A stretch of DNA of 23,711 nucleotides from UBA5336 sp038745855 (GTDB lineage: Bacteria; Pseudomonadota; Alphaproteobacteria; Caulobacterales; Hyphomonadaceae): NCBI GenBank assembly GCA_038745855.1, contig JBCDLC010000043.1, forward strand, positions 1-23,711, written 5' to 3'. Below, piece after piece: positions 15,267 to 23,587 of the stretch. Under the pieces are notes generated by a model. That model made no database searches and was not told where the DNA came from. It was given only the letters and a program-made list of their open reading frames with translations. Within the stretch, counting starts at the first letter, position 1. Every line of letters begins with the position of its first letter. A program made the position numbers and the translations under genes.

Positions 15267-17972
15267 ATGACATTCAATCGCAAATTTACTCTAACCGCAA
15301 GCGTGATGGCGATCGCCAGCGCAGCTTTCACCAGCGGGGCTGCGGCCCAGGATGCCGAAGAAACGGACGCGGTGCAGGAAACCGTTATCGTGACGGGCGC
15401 TCGGGGTGCCCCACGATCCGTCACGGACTCGCCTGTTCCCGTTGATGTGTTGAGTGAGGGCGACATTGAAGCGGTCTCGTTCACAGACACAAACGACGTC
15501 CTGCGAACGCTTATTCCATCCTACAGCCTGTCCCGTCAGCCAATCTCGGACGGCGGAACCTTTATTCGCCCGGCTTCGCTGCGCGGATTGCCGACAGACA
15601 AGACCCTTGTTCTCGTGAATTCGAAGCGACGCCATCGCGCAGCCCTCGTACAAATAGGCGGGTCTGGCACGCAGGGGCCAGATATCGCAACGATCCCGTC
15701 CACAGCCCTGAAAACGGTGGAAGTGCTTCGCGACGGCGCGGCCGCCCAATATGGCTCGGATGCCATTGCCGGGGTGATCAATTTCATCCTGAGGGACAAT
15801 AACGAGGGCATCACGCTTACCGCGCAAACCGGGCAGTATTACGAAGGGGACGGAACCGAATTCCTGCTCGCAGGCAATATCGGCCTGCCTCTCGGCGAGA
15901 ACGGCTTCCTCAGTATCTCGGGAGAATATACCGACGCGGATGCGACCGTGCGCGCGCGCCAGTACTGCGAGTCGTTTGCCTGTGTGGATGTGAATGATCC
16001 CCGCTTCGCAGGCGCCCAGGGCGGCAGTTTCGACACGACGATCGCGGGCTTTGATGAGGCAACATTTATCGCCGGCCTACCCGATGCAAATATCGGCGAT
16101 GGGGACGTGGTGCAGCCCTGGGGCGCACCACCAACCGAACGGCTAGCCCTGTTCTACAATGCAGGGATCGACCTGACGCCGTCCATCGAACTCTACAGTT
16201 TCGGGAACTACACATCATCTGAAAGTGATGGCAGCTTCTTCTATCGCTTCCCGGGTAACGGAACGATCGAGAACCTCCGCTTAGAGGATGGTTCTGTTTA
16301 CTCGCCCCTTGCCATCTTCCCGGGCGGATTCACGCCCCGTTTCTTCGGTGAGATCGAAGACTTTTCGTTTGCTGCAGGTCTGAAAGGCGAACTCGAGAAC
16401 GGCTTCACCTGGGATGTGTCAGGCCGATTCGGCAGCAATGAAATCCAGTATACACTGAGGAATACGATCAACCCGGCCCTCGGCCCAGACACGCCGACCT
16501 CGTTCCGGCCAGGCGACTTGATAAATGAGGAAACGCAAGTCCAGGCCGATTTCACCCAGGAATTTGAAATCGGAACGGCGTCGCCTTTGCTGGTGGCCTT
16601 TGGCGCAAGCTATCTCGACGAGTCCTATGAGATCGTCTCGGGTGAGCCTGCGTCCTTTGCCAATGGGCCATTTTCCACCCAGGACCCCTTCGGATTTTGT
16701 ATGCGCGACATGGATGGCAACTTCACCGGCATGCCGACTATGGCGGGTATGGCGGTGATTGCCAACGGATCGACCCTCGATTGTGCCGATGGCAATGATC
16801 CTGTTTTCCGAACCGTGGGCGTCGGCTCGAACGGGTTCCCGGGCTTTGGGCCTGAATCGGCCGGTACGCTGACCCGGGATTCCCAAGCAGTGTACCTGGA
16901 CGTGAGCACCGATGTGACAGAGGCGCTCTTGGTGCAGGCCGCGCTTCGGTACGAAGACTATTCCGATTTCGGTGAGGAAACCGTTTGGAAGTTGGCCGCT
17001 CAATACGACGTGTCCGACATGTTTTCTGTGCGTGGCTCCGTGAGCACAGGATTTCGCGCACCCACGCCAGGGCAACTTGGTACAACAAACGTGTCCACGC
17101 GCCTGCCAAACGGTGTTCCCGTGGCAACAGGCCTGTTCCCGGCCACCAATCCAGCCGCCGTTGCACTTGGTGCCAGCCCATTGGAGCCGGAAACATCCGA
17201 CAATTTCACGGTCGGCTTCCTCGGCAACTTCGGCAACTTTACATACACGGTCGATTTCTACCGGATCGATTTAAAAGACCGTGTGAACGCCGTCTCGACG
17301 ATCACGATCATCAATGATCTTGATTTTCCCGAGCTGAATACGGGCGATCCAGCGGGCGATGGGTTCGAATTCGCATCCGTACTCGATGCAGCCGGTGTTC
17401 CTAACGCCAACACGATCGGCGGTGTGAATTTCTTCCAGAATGCCTTCGATACCCGGACACAAGGTGTCGACATCATCCTGACCTATGACCAGGATTGGGG
17501 CGCAGCAGGGAGCACGGCCTTCCAGGGAGCGTTGAACTTTAATGAAACCGAGTTTGACGGCGGCGTGGGCGTAGACCTCCAGGGCCAGCCCTTCCTTAAT
17601 CCGGAGGCGACATTCGATTTTGAGAACGGTGTTCCCGAGTGGCGTGCGAACCTGACGGCAAACCACACGCTGGATCGGTTCAATTTCCTGGCCCGGGCAA
17701 ATATCTTCGGCCCCTATGAAAATTCCAACAGCGGCGGCGCTGACGGAACGATCCAGGACTTCGGCGAAGAAATCCTGATTGATCTCGAAGGAGCATACGA
17801 CATCACTGACTCGATCACCGTAGCAATCGGTGCTCGGAACGTGTTCGATCAGTTCCCAGATGAAGGCGATCCGGCCATCGGCGACACGTGCTGCGGACGA
17901 ATCTATCGATCCGATAGCGTCGTCGATTGGCAAGGCGGGTTCTACTATGCCCGAATCCGCGCCGATTTCTGA
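15267..17972 (+). CDS. TonB-dependent outer-membrane receptor
   Basis: A 901-aa outer-membrane active transporter. A signal peptide (residues 1-28) ends in GAAAQDA. The TonB box ETVIVTG follows, then the plug domain: SPVPVDVLSEGDIE, SLRGLPTDKTLVLVNSKRRH and DIATIPSTALKTVEVLRDGAAAQYGSDAIAGVINFIL, all standard plug motifs. The barrel runs to the C-terminal FYYARIRADF, ending in Phe as expected for BAM recognition. There is no CarO-like N-terminal extension for ECF signalling, so regulation is probably not by the FecIR type. The substrate is unknown; conserved cysteines (for example CESFACVD and DTCCGR) suggest disulfides in loops. It follows the 344-nt leader and is followed by a strong hairpin, then the TauE/SafE gene. 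Confidence 0.93.
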   Translation: MTFNRKFTLTASVMAIASAAFTSGAAAQDAEETDAVQETVIVTGARGAPRSVTDSPVPVDVLSEGDIEAVSFTDTNDVLRTLIPSYSLSRQPISDGGTFIRPASLRGLPTDKTLVLVNSKRRHRAALVQIGGSGTQGPDIATIPSTALKTVEVLRDGAAAQYGSDAIAGVINFILRDNNEGITLTAQTGQYYEGDGTEFLLAGNIGLPLGENGFLSISGEYTDADATVRARQYCESFACVDVNDPRFAGAQGGSFDTTIAGFDEATFIAGLPDANIGDGDVVQPWGAPPTERLALFYNAGIDLTPSIELYSFGNYTSSESDGSFFYRFPGNGTIENLRLEDGSVYSPLAIFPGGFTPRFFGEIEDFSFAAGLKGELENGFTWDVSGRFGSNEIQYTLRNTINPALGPDTPTSFRPGDLINEETQVQADFTQEFEIGTASPLLVAFGASYLDESYEIVSGEPASFANGPFSTQDPFGFCMRDMDGNFTGMPTMAGMAVIANGSTLDCADGNDPVFRTVGVGSNGFPGFGPESAGTLTRDSQAVYLDVSTDVTEALLVQAALRYEDYSDFGEETVWKLAAQYDVSDMFSVRGSVSTGFRAPTPGQLGTTNVSTRLPNGVPVATGLFPATNPAAVALGASPLEPETSDNFTVGFLGNFGNFTYTVDFYRIDLKDRVNAVSTITIINDLDFPELNTGDPAGDGFEFASVLDAAGVPNANTIGGVNFFQNAFDTRTQGVDIILTYDQDWGAAGSTAFQGALNFNETEFDGGVGVDLQGQPFLNPEATFDFENGVPEWRANLTANHTLDRFNFLARANIFGPYENSNSGGADGTIQDFGEEILIDLEGAYDITDSITVAIGARNVFDQFPDEGDPAIGDTCCGRIYRSDSVVDWQGGFYYARIRADF

Positions 17973-17985
17973 TCATCCTGCTTAT

Positions 17986-18009
17986 CCTGGGGGCATGAAC
18001 GCTCCCAGG
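17986..18009 (+). terminator. Strong hairpin after the TonB receptor gene
   Basis: CCTGGGGGC (17986-17994) pairs with GCTCCCAGG (18001-18009), nine pairs including one G-U, around loop ATGAAC. TTTCCCCTTTC follows. It starts 13 nt after the receptor stop. It is likely a terminator or attenuator that lowers read-through into the permease gene; the T-run is interrupted, so it may be partial. Confidence 0.65.
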
Positions 18010-18028
18010 TTTCCCCTTTCGAGGCCGG

Positions 18029-18916
18029 GTGCTGGCACCTGTGTCACCTTTTCCAGATTACTCCGGATTATTGATGTTGGTCTCAGGAATAGACGTGGCC
18101 CAAGCGGTCCCATTCATCGGTGTGCTGATGGCAACCGGTATATTTGCAGGGTTCGTGGCGGGCCTGTTTGGCATCGGCGGCGGATTCGTTGTCGTTCCGG
18201 CGCTTCTACTTGTCTTCAGCTATTTTGGCGTTGACCCGGAAGCTGTCACCCATCTCGCGATCGGCACCTCACTCGCAACAATCATCGTGACGTCCCTGCG
18301 CTCGGTCAACGCGCATAACAAACGTGGGGCGGTGGACTTTCCGATCATACGCGACTGGGCGCCAGGACTCGTTGTGGGGGTGTTGATGGGCCTTTTCCTG
18401 GCCCTCTACATGGATGGGCGTTCACTCAAGTGGATATTCTCCATCGGCGTGTTCCTGATGGGTGTCCATTTCATCAGGCCACTCTACAAGGCGAAGCCGA
18501 CCGAAGACAGCAGCATGCCGAAGGGACCCGTCCTGTGGTCCATTTCCAGCTTTTTGGGCGGGTTCTCGGCGCTTCTTGGCATAGGTGGCGGCACGATAGC
18601 TGTATTGGTGATGACATCCAGCGGTCAGCCCATCCATCGGGCCGTCGCCACAGCGGCAGGGTTCGGGACGGTTATCGCTGTGCCCAGTGCCATCGGATTT
18701 GCCATTCTCGGTCTCGGCGAGAATGGCCTTCCCTTCGGCTCCGTAGGCTATGTCAATCTGATTGCGGTCGCCGCGATAACTGCTATGTCTTATTTCACCG
18801 CGCCCATAGGAGCGCGCGCCGCGCACAGTCTCAATGCCGTAGCACTGAAGCGCGTATTCGGGATCTACCTGATCGCAACGTCCGCGATCGTCCTCCAGAA
18901 CACTTTCACAACGTGA
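18029..18916 (+). CDS. TauE/SafE-family permease
   Basis: A 295-aa inner-membrane protein with about eight hydrophobic segments. It has the two inverted-repeat motifs of the family: GLFGIGGGFVVVPALLL in the first half and ALLGIGGGTIAVLVM in the second, plus HLAIGTSLATIIVTSLRS and HRAVATAAGFGTVIAVPSAIG. The family exports sulfite, sulfoacetate and related organosulfur anions, but many members have other or unknown substrates. The GTG at 18029 has GAGG 4 nt upstream; an in-frame ATG at 18074 is an alternative that still keeps all membrane segments. It lies between the TonB receptor and a Tat-exported aminotransferase. Confidence 0.88.
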   Translation: MLAPVSPFPDYSGLLMLVSGIDVAQAVPFIGVLMATGIFAGFVAGLFGIGGGFVVVPALLLVFSYFGVDPEAVTHLAIGTSLATIIVTSLRSVNAHNKRGAVDFPIIRDWAPGLVVGVLMGLFLALYMDGRSLKWIFSIGVFLMGVHFIRPLYKAKPTEDSSMPKGPVLWSISSFLGGFSALLGIGGGTIAVLVMTSSGQPIHRAVATAAGFGTVIAVPSAIGFAILGLGENGLPFGSVGYVNLIAVAAITAMSYFTAPIGARAAHSLNAVALKRVFGIYLIATSAIVLQNTFTT

Positions 18917-18928
18917 GCGGTTTACCGC
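18917..18928 (+). other. Short palindrome after the permease gene
   Basis: GCGGTTTACCGC begins right after the TGA: five pairs around two bases. It may be a weak transcript-end or stability element. The remaining 90 nt to the aminotransferase start show only a good ribosome-binding site (GGGGAG, 6 nt before the ATG) and AT-rich sequence at 18974-18998 that could be a promoter. Confidence 0.3.
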
Positions 18929-19018
18929 GCACACACCAGGTACGCGTCAGAACGCTGCATCAACAATCGAAGACTTTTCCTTAACCTTACGATTTCCGCA
19001 AACACAGGGGAGATAGAC

Positions 19019-20185
19019 ATGTCCTTCAATCCATCCCGCCGCTTCCTGCTTACTGGTGCCGTGGCCACGGCGGCCAGCGCGGCCGCTTGTACATCGACCA
19101 CGGCTCTGGCGCCAACGCTTGCCGAGGAAGCATTCCCTCCTGAGAATTATGGCCCGAGCGACCCCTTCCTCCTCGGGCCGCCAGAAGGCGTGGCGCTCTT
19201 ATCTCGTAATGAAAACCCATACGGACCGTCCAAGAATGCCCTGGCAATGGTGGACTATGCCGCCAAGAAGGGCGCGTACTACACGTCGCGGGGCGCAATC
19301 CAGCAACTCATGGAAATGATCGCCGAGAAGAACGGGGTCACAGCCGATCATATTGCGCTGACAACCGGGTCGGGCGAAGCGCTCTCCGCCATCGCCCTGA
19401 TCTACGGCCAAAAAGGCCCGATCGTGGCGCCGCGGCTCTTCTGGGATACGACAGCCCTTTATGCAAAACGCCTGGGCATGGCAGAAATCCAGCGGGTTGC
19501 GCTGACCGACGGGATGGATATCGATCTCGCTGCCATTGAGGCATCGGTGACCGATGACACCGGACTGGTGCAGCTTTGTAATCCGAACAACCCGACCGGC
19601 ATCGCTCTGCCGGGCGACGTTATTCGGCCTGTTGTGCTTCGAATGGCAAGCCGTACGACCGTCCTGGTGGATGAGGCTTATGTTGAACTCGCCGACGATC
19701 CTGAAGGTACCTCTTGCGTGGATTTGGTTCGCCAAGGCCATGACGTCATCATCTCCCGCACATTCTCGAAGATCTACGGTATGGCGGGCCTGCGGATGGG
19801 CTACACAATCTCCGCTCCCGAAACGGCAGAGAAAATTCGCAACAGCACGATGTCGTGGAGCCCTTGCACATCTTACGCAGCGGCTATCGGCGCCTACAAT
19901 GATGAGGCCTTCCTCAAAATGTCGAAGAGCAAGGTGGCCGAGGGGCGAGATATGGTGACCACCACACTCGATACGTTGGGCCTCACATACCTCCCATCGT
20001 CCACGAATTTCGTCTACTTCAAATCGGGCAAGCCGGCGAACGAAGTCCAGAAAGCGATGATGGACCAGAAAATCTCTGTCCGAGGTCAATACATGGACTA
20101 CGCCGATTGGACGCGAGTTTCCATGGGCAAGCTTGAGGATGTGGAGCGATTCTGCAAAGCCCTACCTGAAGTGGTGAGCGCCTAG
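19019..20185 (+). CDS. HisC-like PLP aminotransferase with a twin-arginine signal
   Basis: A 388-aa class I/II aminotransferase closest in motif pattern to histidinol-phosphate aminotransferase: SRNENPYGPSKNA near the N-terminus, TGSGEALSAIA, NPNNPTG, VDEAYVE and the PLP-lysine region RTFSKIYGMAGLRMGY. Unlike housekeeping HisC it begins with SRRFLLTGAVATAASAAAC, a twin-arginine (Tat) export signal with a possible lipobox ending at Cys24, and a linker to about residue 55. It is thus predicted to fold with PLP in the cytoplasm and then be exported or tethered in the periplasm. The reaction and amino donor are unknown; its neighbours (TonB receptor, TauE/SafE permease) suggest processing of an imported amino compound. 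The 3' end faces rcdA. Confidence 0.9.
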   Translation: MSFNPSRRFLLTGAVATAASAAACTSTTALAPTLAEEAFPPENYGPSDPFLLGPPEGVALLSRNENPYGPSKNALAMVDYAAKKGAYYTSRGAIQQLMEMIAEKNGVTADHIALTTGSGEALSAIALIYGQKGPIVAPRLFWDTTALYAKRLGMAEIQRVALTDGMDIDLAAIEASVTDDTGLVQLCNPNNPTGIALPGDVIRPVVLRMASRTTVLVDEAYVELADDPEGTSCVDLVRQGHDVIISRTFSKIYGMAGLRMGYTISAPETAEKIRNSTMSWSPCTSYAAAIGAYNDEAFLKMSKSKVAEGRDMVTTTLDTLGLTYLPSSTNFVYFKSGKPANEVQKAMMDQKISVRGQYMDYADWTRVSMGKLEDVERFCKALPEVVSA

Positions 20186-20201
20186 CTTTCACAGGGTCCA
20201 T

Positions 20202-20238
20202 CGGCCCGTCTGCGCCTTCTAAGGGAGCAGTCGGGCCG
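20202..20238. terminator. Long hairpin between convergent aminotransferase and rcdA-like genes
   Basis: CGGCCCG (20202-20208) pairs with CGGGCCG (20232-20238). Inside it CTGC (20210-20213) pairs with GCAG (20227-20230) and CCT with AGG around TCTA. The 37-nt structure is nearly symmetrical and sits mid-way in the 80-nt gap between two converging genes, as expected for a bidirectional terminator. No long T-run is present on either side. Confidence 0.65.
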
Positions 20239-20265
20239 CCCTTGCCTCACTCCGCCTGATTGAAG

Positions 20266-20814
20266 CTACCGGCCGCCGCGCTGCCACACTGCGAGCGGAT
20301 CGAAAGCACCGGTAGCGGCGGCTTGGCGGAGGGCTTCGAGCTGTTCGGTGACGGGGCTTTGCGCTGCGGTTTCCGGCGCCACATAAATGGCGTGGTCCAG
20401 ACGGCAGAGGCGCTCGAACAGGGCCTCTGACCGTTCGACCAGGTCTAGGAAAATATCCGGCAAGCCCTTGCCGCGCTGGGCCGAAGCATCCAGCGCACTC
20501 CCATCGCCGGTCAGCCGATACCGCGGGGATTGCGCATCTTCGAGCGGCATATCCCCATCGCGCACAGCTTTTTGCATCACAAGCCAGCTCGCCGCCTGCA
20601 TCAGCCGGGTCGTCAACTCCATCGACCAGGCCGCATAGGTCAGCCCCGCCTCCCGGGGCAGCGCTCTTGCTTGCTCGCGCCCTTGTGTGTCGAGATAGGT
20701 CGCGGTCTCCTCGACCAAGGTCATGCCCTCCGCGAACAGACGCTCGAACAATTTCCCGCCGGTGAAAGCATCGAGATCCTGCGTATCTTCAGCGGGGAAG
20801 GGGCGCTCTGCCAT
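20266..20814 (-). CDS. rcdA: DUF1465/RcdA-like protein (regulator of CtrA degradation family)
   Basis: A 182-aa helical protein. The central motif LFAEGMTLVEETATYLD, then AWSMELTTRLMQAASWLVMQKAV and a C-terminal helix with ERLCRLDHAIYVAPE, match the alphaproteobacterial DUF1465 family. To my knowledge this is the family of Caulobacter RcdA, the adaptor that helps ClpXP degrade CtrA at the cell pole; rcdA is itself CtrA-activated there. The open frame extends far upstream to 22248, but that part is antisense to the quinone oxidoreductase, so the ATG at 20814 is chosen although its ribosome-binding site is weak. It lies 61 nt after the DUF1192 gene. A near-consensus CtrA box overlaps the end of that gene. 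The family is secure; RcdA function is inferred. Confidence 0.82.
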   Translation of the reverse strand: MAERPFPAEDTQDLDAFTGGKLFERLFAEGMTLVEETATYLDTQGREQARALPREAGLTYAAWSMELTTRLMQAASWLVMQKAVRDGDMPLEDAQSPRYRLTGDGSALDASAQRGKGLPDIFLDLVERSEALFERLCRLDHAIYVAPETAAQSPVTEQLEALRQAAATGAFDPLAVWQRGGR

Positions 20815-20875
20815 GGGCACGGGTCCAGTTCTGCTTCGCGTGCGGTGGGTATCACGCCCGTCCCTTTCTGGGACC

Positions 20876-20890
20876 TTAAGACATCGTTGA
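20876..20890 (-). promoter_or_regulatory. Near-consensus CtrA site upstream of rcdA-like gene
   Basis: On + the site reads TTAA (20876-20879), seven bases, TTGA (20887-20890), matching 7 of the 8 defining bases of TTAA-N7-TTAA. It begins 61 nt upstream of the rcdA start, nearly the same distance as the perfect box before divL. One half-site coincides with the TAA stop of the DUF1192 gene, so part of the match may be accidental. Confidence 0.35.
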
Positions 20891-21067
20891 TGCATTCCCG
20901 CCGCCAAACAAGGCATCGGCAGCGGTTCGGTGGCTCTGCTTGCGGACCAATTCCGCCTCGCACAGGGCGATTTCAGCCTTGAGCGCTGTGATCCGTTCTT
21001 GCAGATCATCCTCGGACATGCGCTCCAGATCGAGGGCGGGTGCTGGGCGTGGCTCGAAATCTTCCAT
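20876..21067 (-). CDS. DUF1192 family protein
   Basis: A 63-aa small protein. An acidic and proline-rich start (MEDFEPRPAPALDL) is followed by SEDDLQERITALKAEIALCEAEL, which should form a short coiled coil. It ends RTAADALFGGG, matching the typical ...AADALF end of DUF1192 proteins. The ATG at 21067 has AAGGAGG 5 nt upstream and gives the normal family length; a longer frame to 21190 is not needed. It is divergent from the quinone oxidoreductase gene (110-nt gap) and upstream of the rcdA-like gene. Function unknown; the association with the DUF1465 gene recurs in alphaproteobacteria as far as I recall. Confidence 0.85.
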   Translation of the reverse strand: MEDFEPRPAPALDLERMSEDDLQERITALKAEIALCEAELVRKQSHRTAADALFGGGNASTMS

Positions 21068-21177
21068 GGGATCCTCCTTTTTCGCCAGCAAACCAAAACC
21101 CGTGATACATGGCGAGTGGTTTCTGTCACGATACGCGCAATACGGGCGCTTGATGGGTACGATTTGGAGGCGTTGCA

Positions 21178-22158
21178 ATGAGTGGAACAATGCAAGCGGT
21201 CGCCATCGGCAGCGATGGAACGCTGTCGCTCGAGACGCTGGATCGGCCGAAAGCCGGGCCTGGCGAAGTGGTCATCGCCATCAAAGCCGCCGGTCTGAAC
21301 AGGGCTGACCTCCTGCAGCGAAAGGGTGCCTACCCGCCTCCGGAAGGCGCGCCACAAACGATGGGACTGGAGTGCGCCGGCACCGTCGACAGTGTTGGCG
21401 AGGGCGTTCAGCGGTGGCAGCTTGGCGATCGTGTCTGTGCCTTGTTGGCCGGTGGCGGATATGCCGAGGCCGTGGCCGTTGATGAGGGTTCCCTGCTCCC
21501 CATTCCGGATGGGATGGACTTCGTTGACGCGGCCTGCCTGCCCGAAGCGATGATGACCGTCTGGGCCAATGTCTTCATGCGCTGCGCACTCCAGCCCGGC
21601 GAAGCCTTTCTCTGCCAGGGCGGCACATCCGGGATCGGCGTCATGGCCATCCAGATGGCGCGCGCCTGGGGCGCCGGGGCGATCTTCGCCACCGCTGGCA
21701 GCGACGAGAAGGTCCAGGCGATGGCCGATCTCGGCGCAACCCGGCCGATCAACTATCGGTCCGAGGCGTTCGAGACCGTTGTCAGCGCGGCCGGCGGCGC
21801 CGATGTGGTGCTCGACATGGTGGGTGGCGACTATGTCCAGAAGCATATCGGCCTCCTTCGCCAGGATGGCCGGATCTGCAACATCGCCTACCAGAACGGC
21901 CCATCTGTCACGCTCAATCTCTTGCCCCTCATGCTGAAGCGCGGGATCCTCACCGGCACCACCCTGCGTGCTCGAACGGCGGCCGAAAAGCGAGAGATAC
22001 GAGATGCCATCGAGCGCCATATGTGGCCCCAGGTCCAATCCGGTGCGATCAAGCCGGTCCTGGACAGCACCTTCCCGCTGGCCCAAGCCGATGCTGCGCA
22101 TGCCCGCATGACGGCCGGCGGCCACACCGGGAAAATCATCCTCACCGTGGACCCATGA
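21178..22158 (+). CDS. NAD(P)H-quinone oxidoreductase (zinc-free MDR, PIG3-like)
   Basis: A 326-aa medium-chain dehydrogenase/reductase without the zinc ligands. The N-terminal GroES-like half has GLNRADLLQRKGAYPPPEG and GLECAGTV (residues 63-70). The nucleotide-binding motif is QGGTSGIGVMAIQMARAWG (147-165), and GGADVVLDMVGGDYV follows. The motif order and length match the TP53I3/PIG3 type of NADPH:quinone oxidoreductase. GGAGG lies 7 nt before the ATG. Its stop overlaps the tsaD start as ATGA, so the two are translationally coupled. Confidence 0.92.
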   Translation: MSGTMQAVAIGSDGTLSLETLDRPKAGPGEVVIAIKAAGLNRADLLQRKGAYPPPEGAPQTMGLECAGTVDSVGEGVQRWQLGDRVCALLAGGGYAEAVAVDEGSLLPIPDGMDFVDAACLPEAMMTVWANVFMRCALQPGEAFLCQGGTSGIGVMAIQMARAWGAGAIFATAGSDEKVQAMADLGATRPINYRSEAFETVVSAAGGADVVLDMVGGDYVQKHIGLLRQDGRICNIAYQNGPSVTLNLLPLMLKRGILTGTTLRARTAAEKREIRDAIERHMWPQVQSGAIKPVLDSTFPLAQADAAHARMTAGGHTGKIILTVDP

Positions 22159-23270
22159 CAGCACCCGGCACGGTCCTTGGTATCGAGACAAGCTGCGACG
22201 AAACCGCAGCCGCTGTCGTTCGGCTGGGCGAGGACGGTGCCGCCACAATCGTGTCCGAAACCGTCCGCTCCCAGGTCGCAGAGCACGCGCCCTTTGGCGG
22301 CGTCGTGCCCGAAATTGCCGCCCGGGCCCATGCTGACCTGACCGACCGGGTCGTCGCCGACGCCATGGAGAAGGCCGGTCTCGATTACAGCGACCTCGAC
22401 GGTGTCGCCGCCACGTCCGGGCCAGGGCTGATCGGCGGCGTCCTCGTCGGCATGATGACCGGCAAGGCCATCGCCATGGCCGCCGGCATTCCGTTCATTC
22501 CGGTCAATCACCTGGAAGGGCACGCCTTGAGCCCCCGGCTGACCGAGCCCTGCCCCTTCCCATACCTCCTGCTGCTGGTCTCGGGGGGCCATTGCCAGTT
22601 CCTCGAAGTGCGCGGGCTCGGCGATTACCGGCGGCTCGGGACAACCATCGATGATGCGGCCGGTGAGGCCTTCGACAAGACCGCCAAGCACCTGGGCCTC
22701 GGCTTTCCCGGCGGGCCAGCGGTCGAGCGGGCCGCCGCAAGCGGCGACCCCGAAGCCGTGCCCCTGCCCCGTCCCCTGCTGAATCGGCCGGGGCTCGACA
22801 TGAGCTTTGCCGGCCTCAAGACAGCGGTCGCCCGGGCGGCCGAGGCAGAGCCGCTGTCGGGGGCACGGATCGCCGACATCTGCGCCGGGTTCCAAAAGGC
22901 CGTTTGCGACATCCTGGGCGAGAAGTCGCGGCGGGCGCTGGAGGGCTTCGACGTGGGTTCCGATGCCTGTCCGGAGGCCAGACCTGAGCGCCGGTTCGTT
23001 GTTGCCGGCGGTGTGGCCGCGAACACCCCCCTGCGCGCGCGGCTGGAGGCGGTCGCCGCTGCAGCGGGTGCCAAGCTCATGGCGCCGCCGCTGCGTTATT
23101 GCACGGACAACGGCGCGATGATCGCTCTCGCCGGTGCCGAACGTTTGCGGGCGGGGGCCGTGCCCGATCAAGCCCTCGATTTCCGCGCCCGCCCCCGCTG
23201 GCCCCTCGACGAAGCCGCCGCCGCTGCCCGACCCGCCTATGGCAGCGGTGAAAAAGGCGCCAAAGCCTGA
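22155..23270 (+). CDS. tsaD: tRNA N6-adenosine threonylcarbamoyltransferase
   Basis: A 371-aa essential enzyme that transfers threonylcarbamoyl from TC-AMP to A37 of ANN-decoding tRNAs, acting with TsaB and TsaE. The ASKHA ATPase motifs are complete: GIETSCDETAAAVV at residues 9-22; metal ligands His119 and His123 in VNHLEGHALSP; LLLVSGGHCQF; DDAAGEAFDKTAKHLGL; SFAGLKTAV; VVAGGVAANTPLR; and CTDNGAMIA. The start at 22155 is chosen because it overlaps the previous stop by 4 bp and matches the family N-terminus; an open extension to 22023 is antisense-like noise. In many alphaproteobacteria gpsA follows tsaD; here the gene runs directly into the repeat cluster. Confidence 0.96.
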   Translation: MTAPGTVLGIETSCDETAAAVVRLGEDGAATIVSETVRSQVAEHAPFGGVVPEIAARAHADLTDRVVADAMEKAGLDYSDLDGVAATSGPGLIGGVLVGMMTGKAIAMAAGIPFIPVNHLEGHALSPRLTEPCPFPYLLLLVSGGHCQFLEVRGLGDYRRLGTTIDDAAGEAFDKTAKHLGLGFPGGPAVERAAASGDPEAVPLPRPLLNRPGLDMSFAGLKTAVARAAEAEPLSGARIADICAGFQKAVCDILGEKSRRALEGFDVGSDACPEARPERRFVVAGGVAANTPLRARLEAVAAAAGAKLMAPPLRYCTDNGAMIALAGAERLRAGAVPDQALDFRARPRWPLDEAAAAARPAYGSGEKGAKA

Positions 23271-23348
23271 AGAGTTGTTTCTCCCAATGGGCCTGTTGCC
23301 TGTCCATGCCGCTCGCGCCGCGGGGGCGGCGCGGGGGCGCCGGCGGGC

Positions 23349-23507
23349 ATTATGTTTGGATCGCCCGCTGGGCTTCGGGCTTTCGCCCTTCGCTACGCGA
23401 TGGATCGTGTTCAGGACTTTCTCAATTGCACCCTTCTCGGCTTGTAGCTTGTTCATATCGCTCGCGGCGCGTGGCGCCTCCGCGGGGGCGGCGCAGTTGC
23501 GCCGGCG
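23349..23507 (-). repeat. Right copy of the repeat cluster, inverted relative to 327-496
   Basis: Read on the minus strand this matches the left spacer plus hairpin unit: GCCGGCGCAACTGCGCC, a divergent middle where the left copy has about 10 extra bases, then the unit GATCCATCGCGTAGCGAAG. It includes the stem GGGC-TTTC-GCCC (23377-23388). The gene-free stretch 23271-23671 is mostly this repeat and the next. Between them lies unshared sequence with a small palindrome CGACGC-TTT-GCGTCG (23522-23536). Confidence 0.82.
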
Positions 23508-23587
23508 GCCGGTCGGCCTTGCGACGCTTTGCGTCGATACGGGGCACTAGTTTGGATTCTGGCCCTTTTTTTCGCGTGGCCGCGGGC

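Noticed and set aside
20815..22248. Long minus-strand extension upstream of the rcdA-like gene, giving a 660-codon frame.
   Set aside because: The extra part is antisense to the quinone oxidoreductase and covers the DUF1192 gene in another frame; only residues from 20814 on match a family.
21888..23456. A 522-codon minus-strand frame over tsaD starting inside the right repeat.
   Set aside because: It is antisense to tsaD, which has all its motifs. The glycine- and alanine-rich translation looks like shadow sequence.
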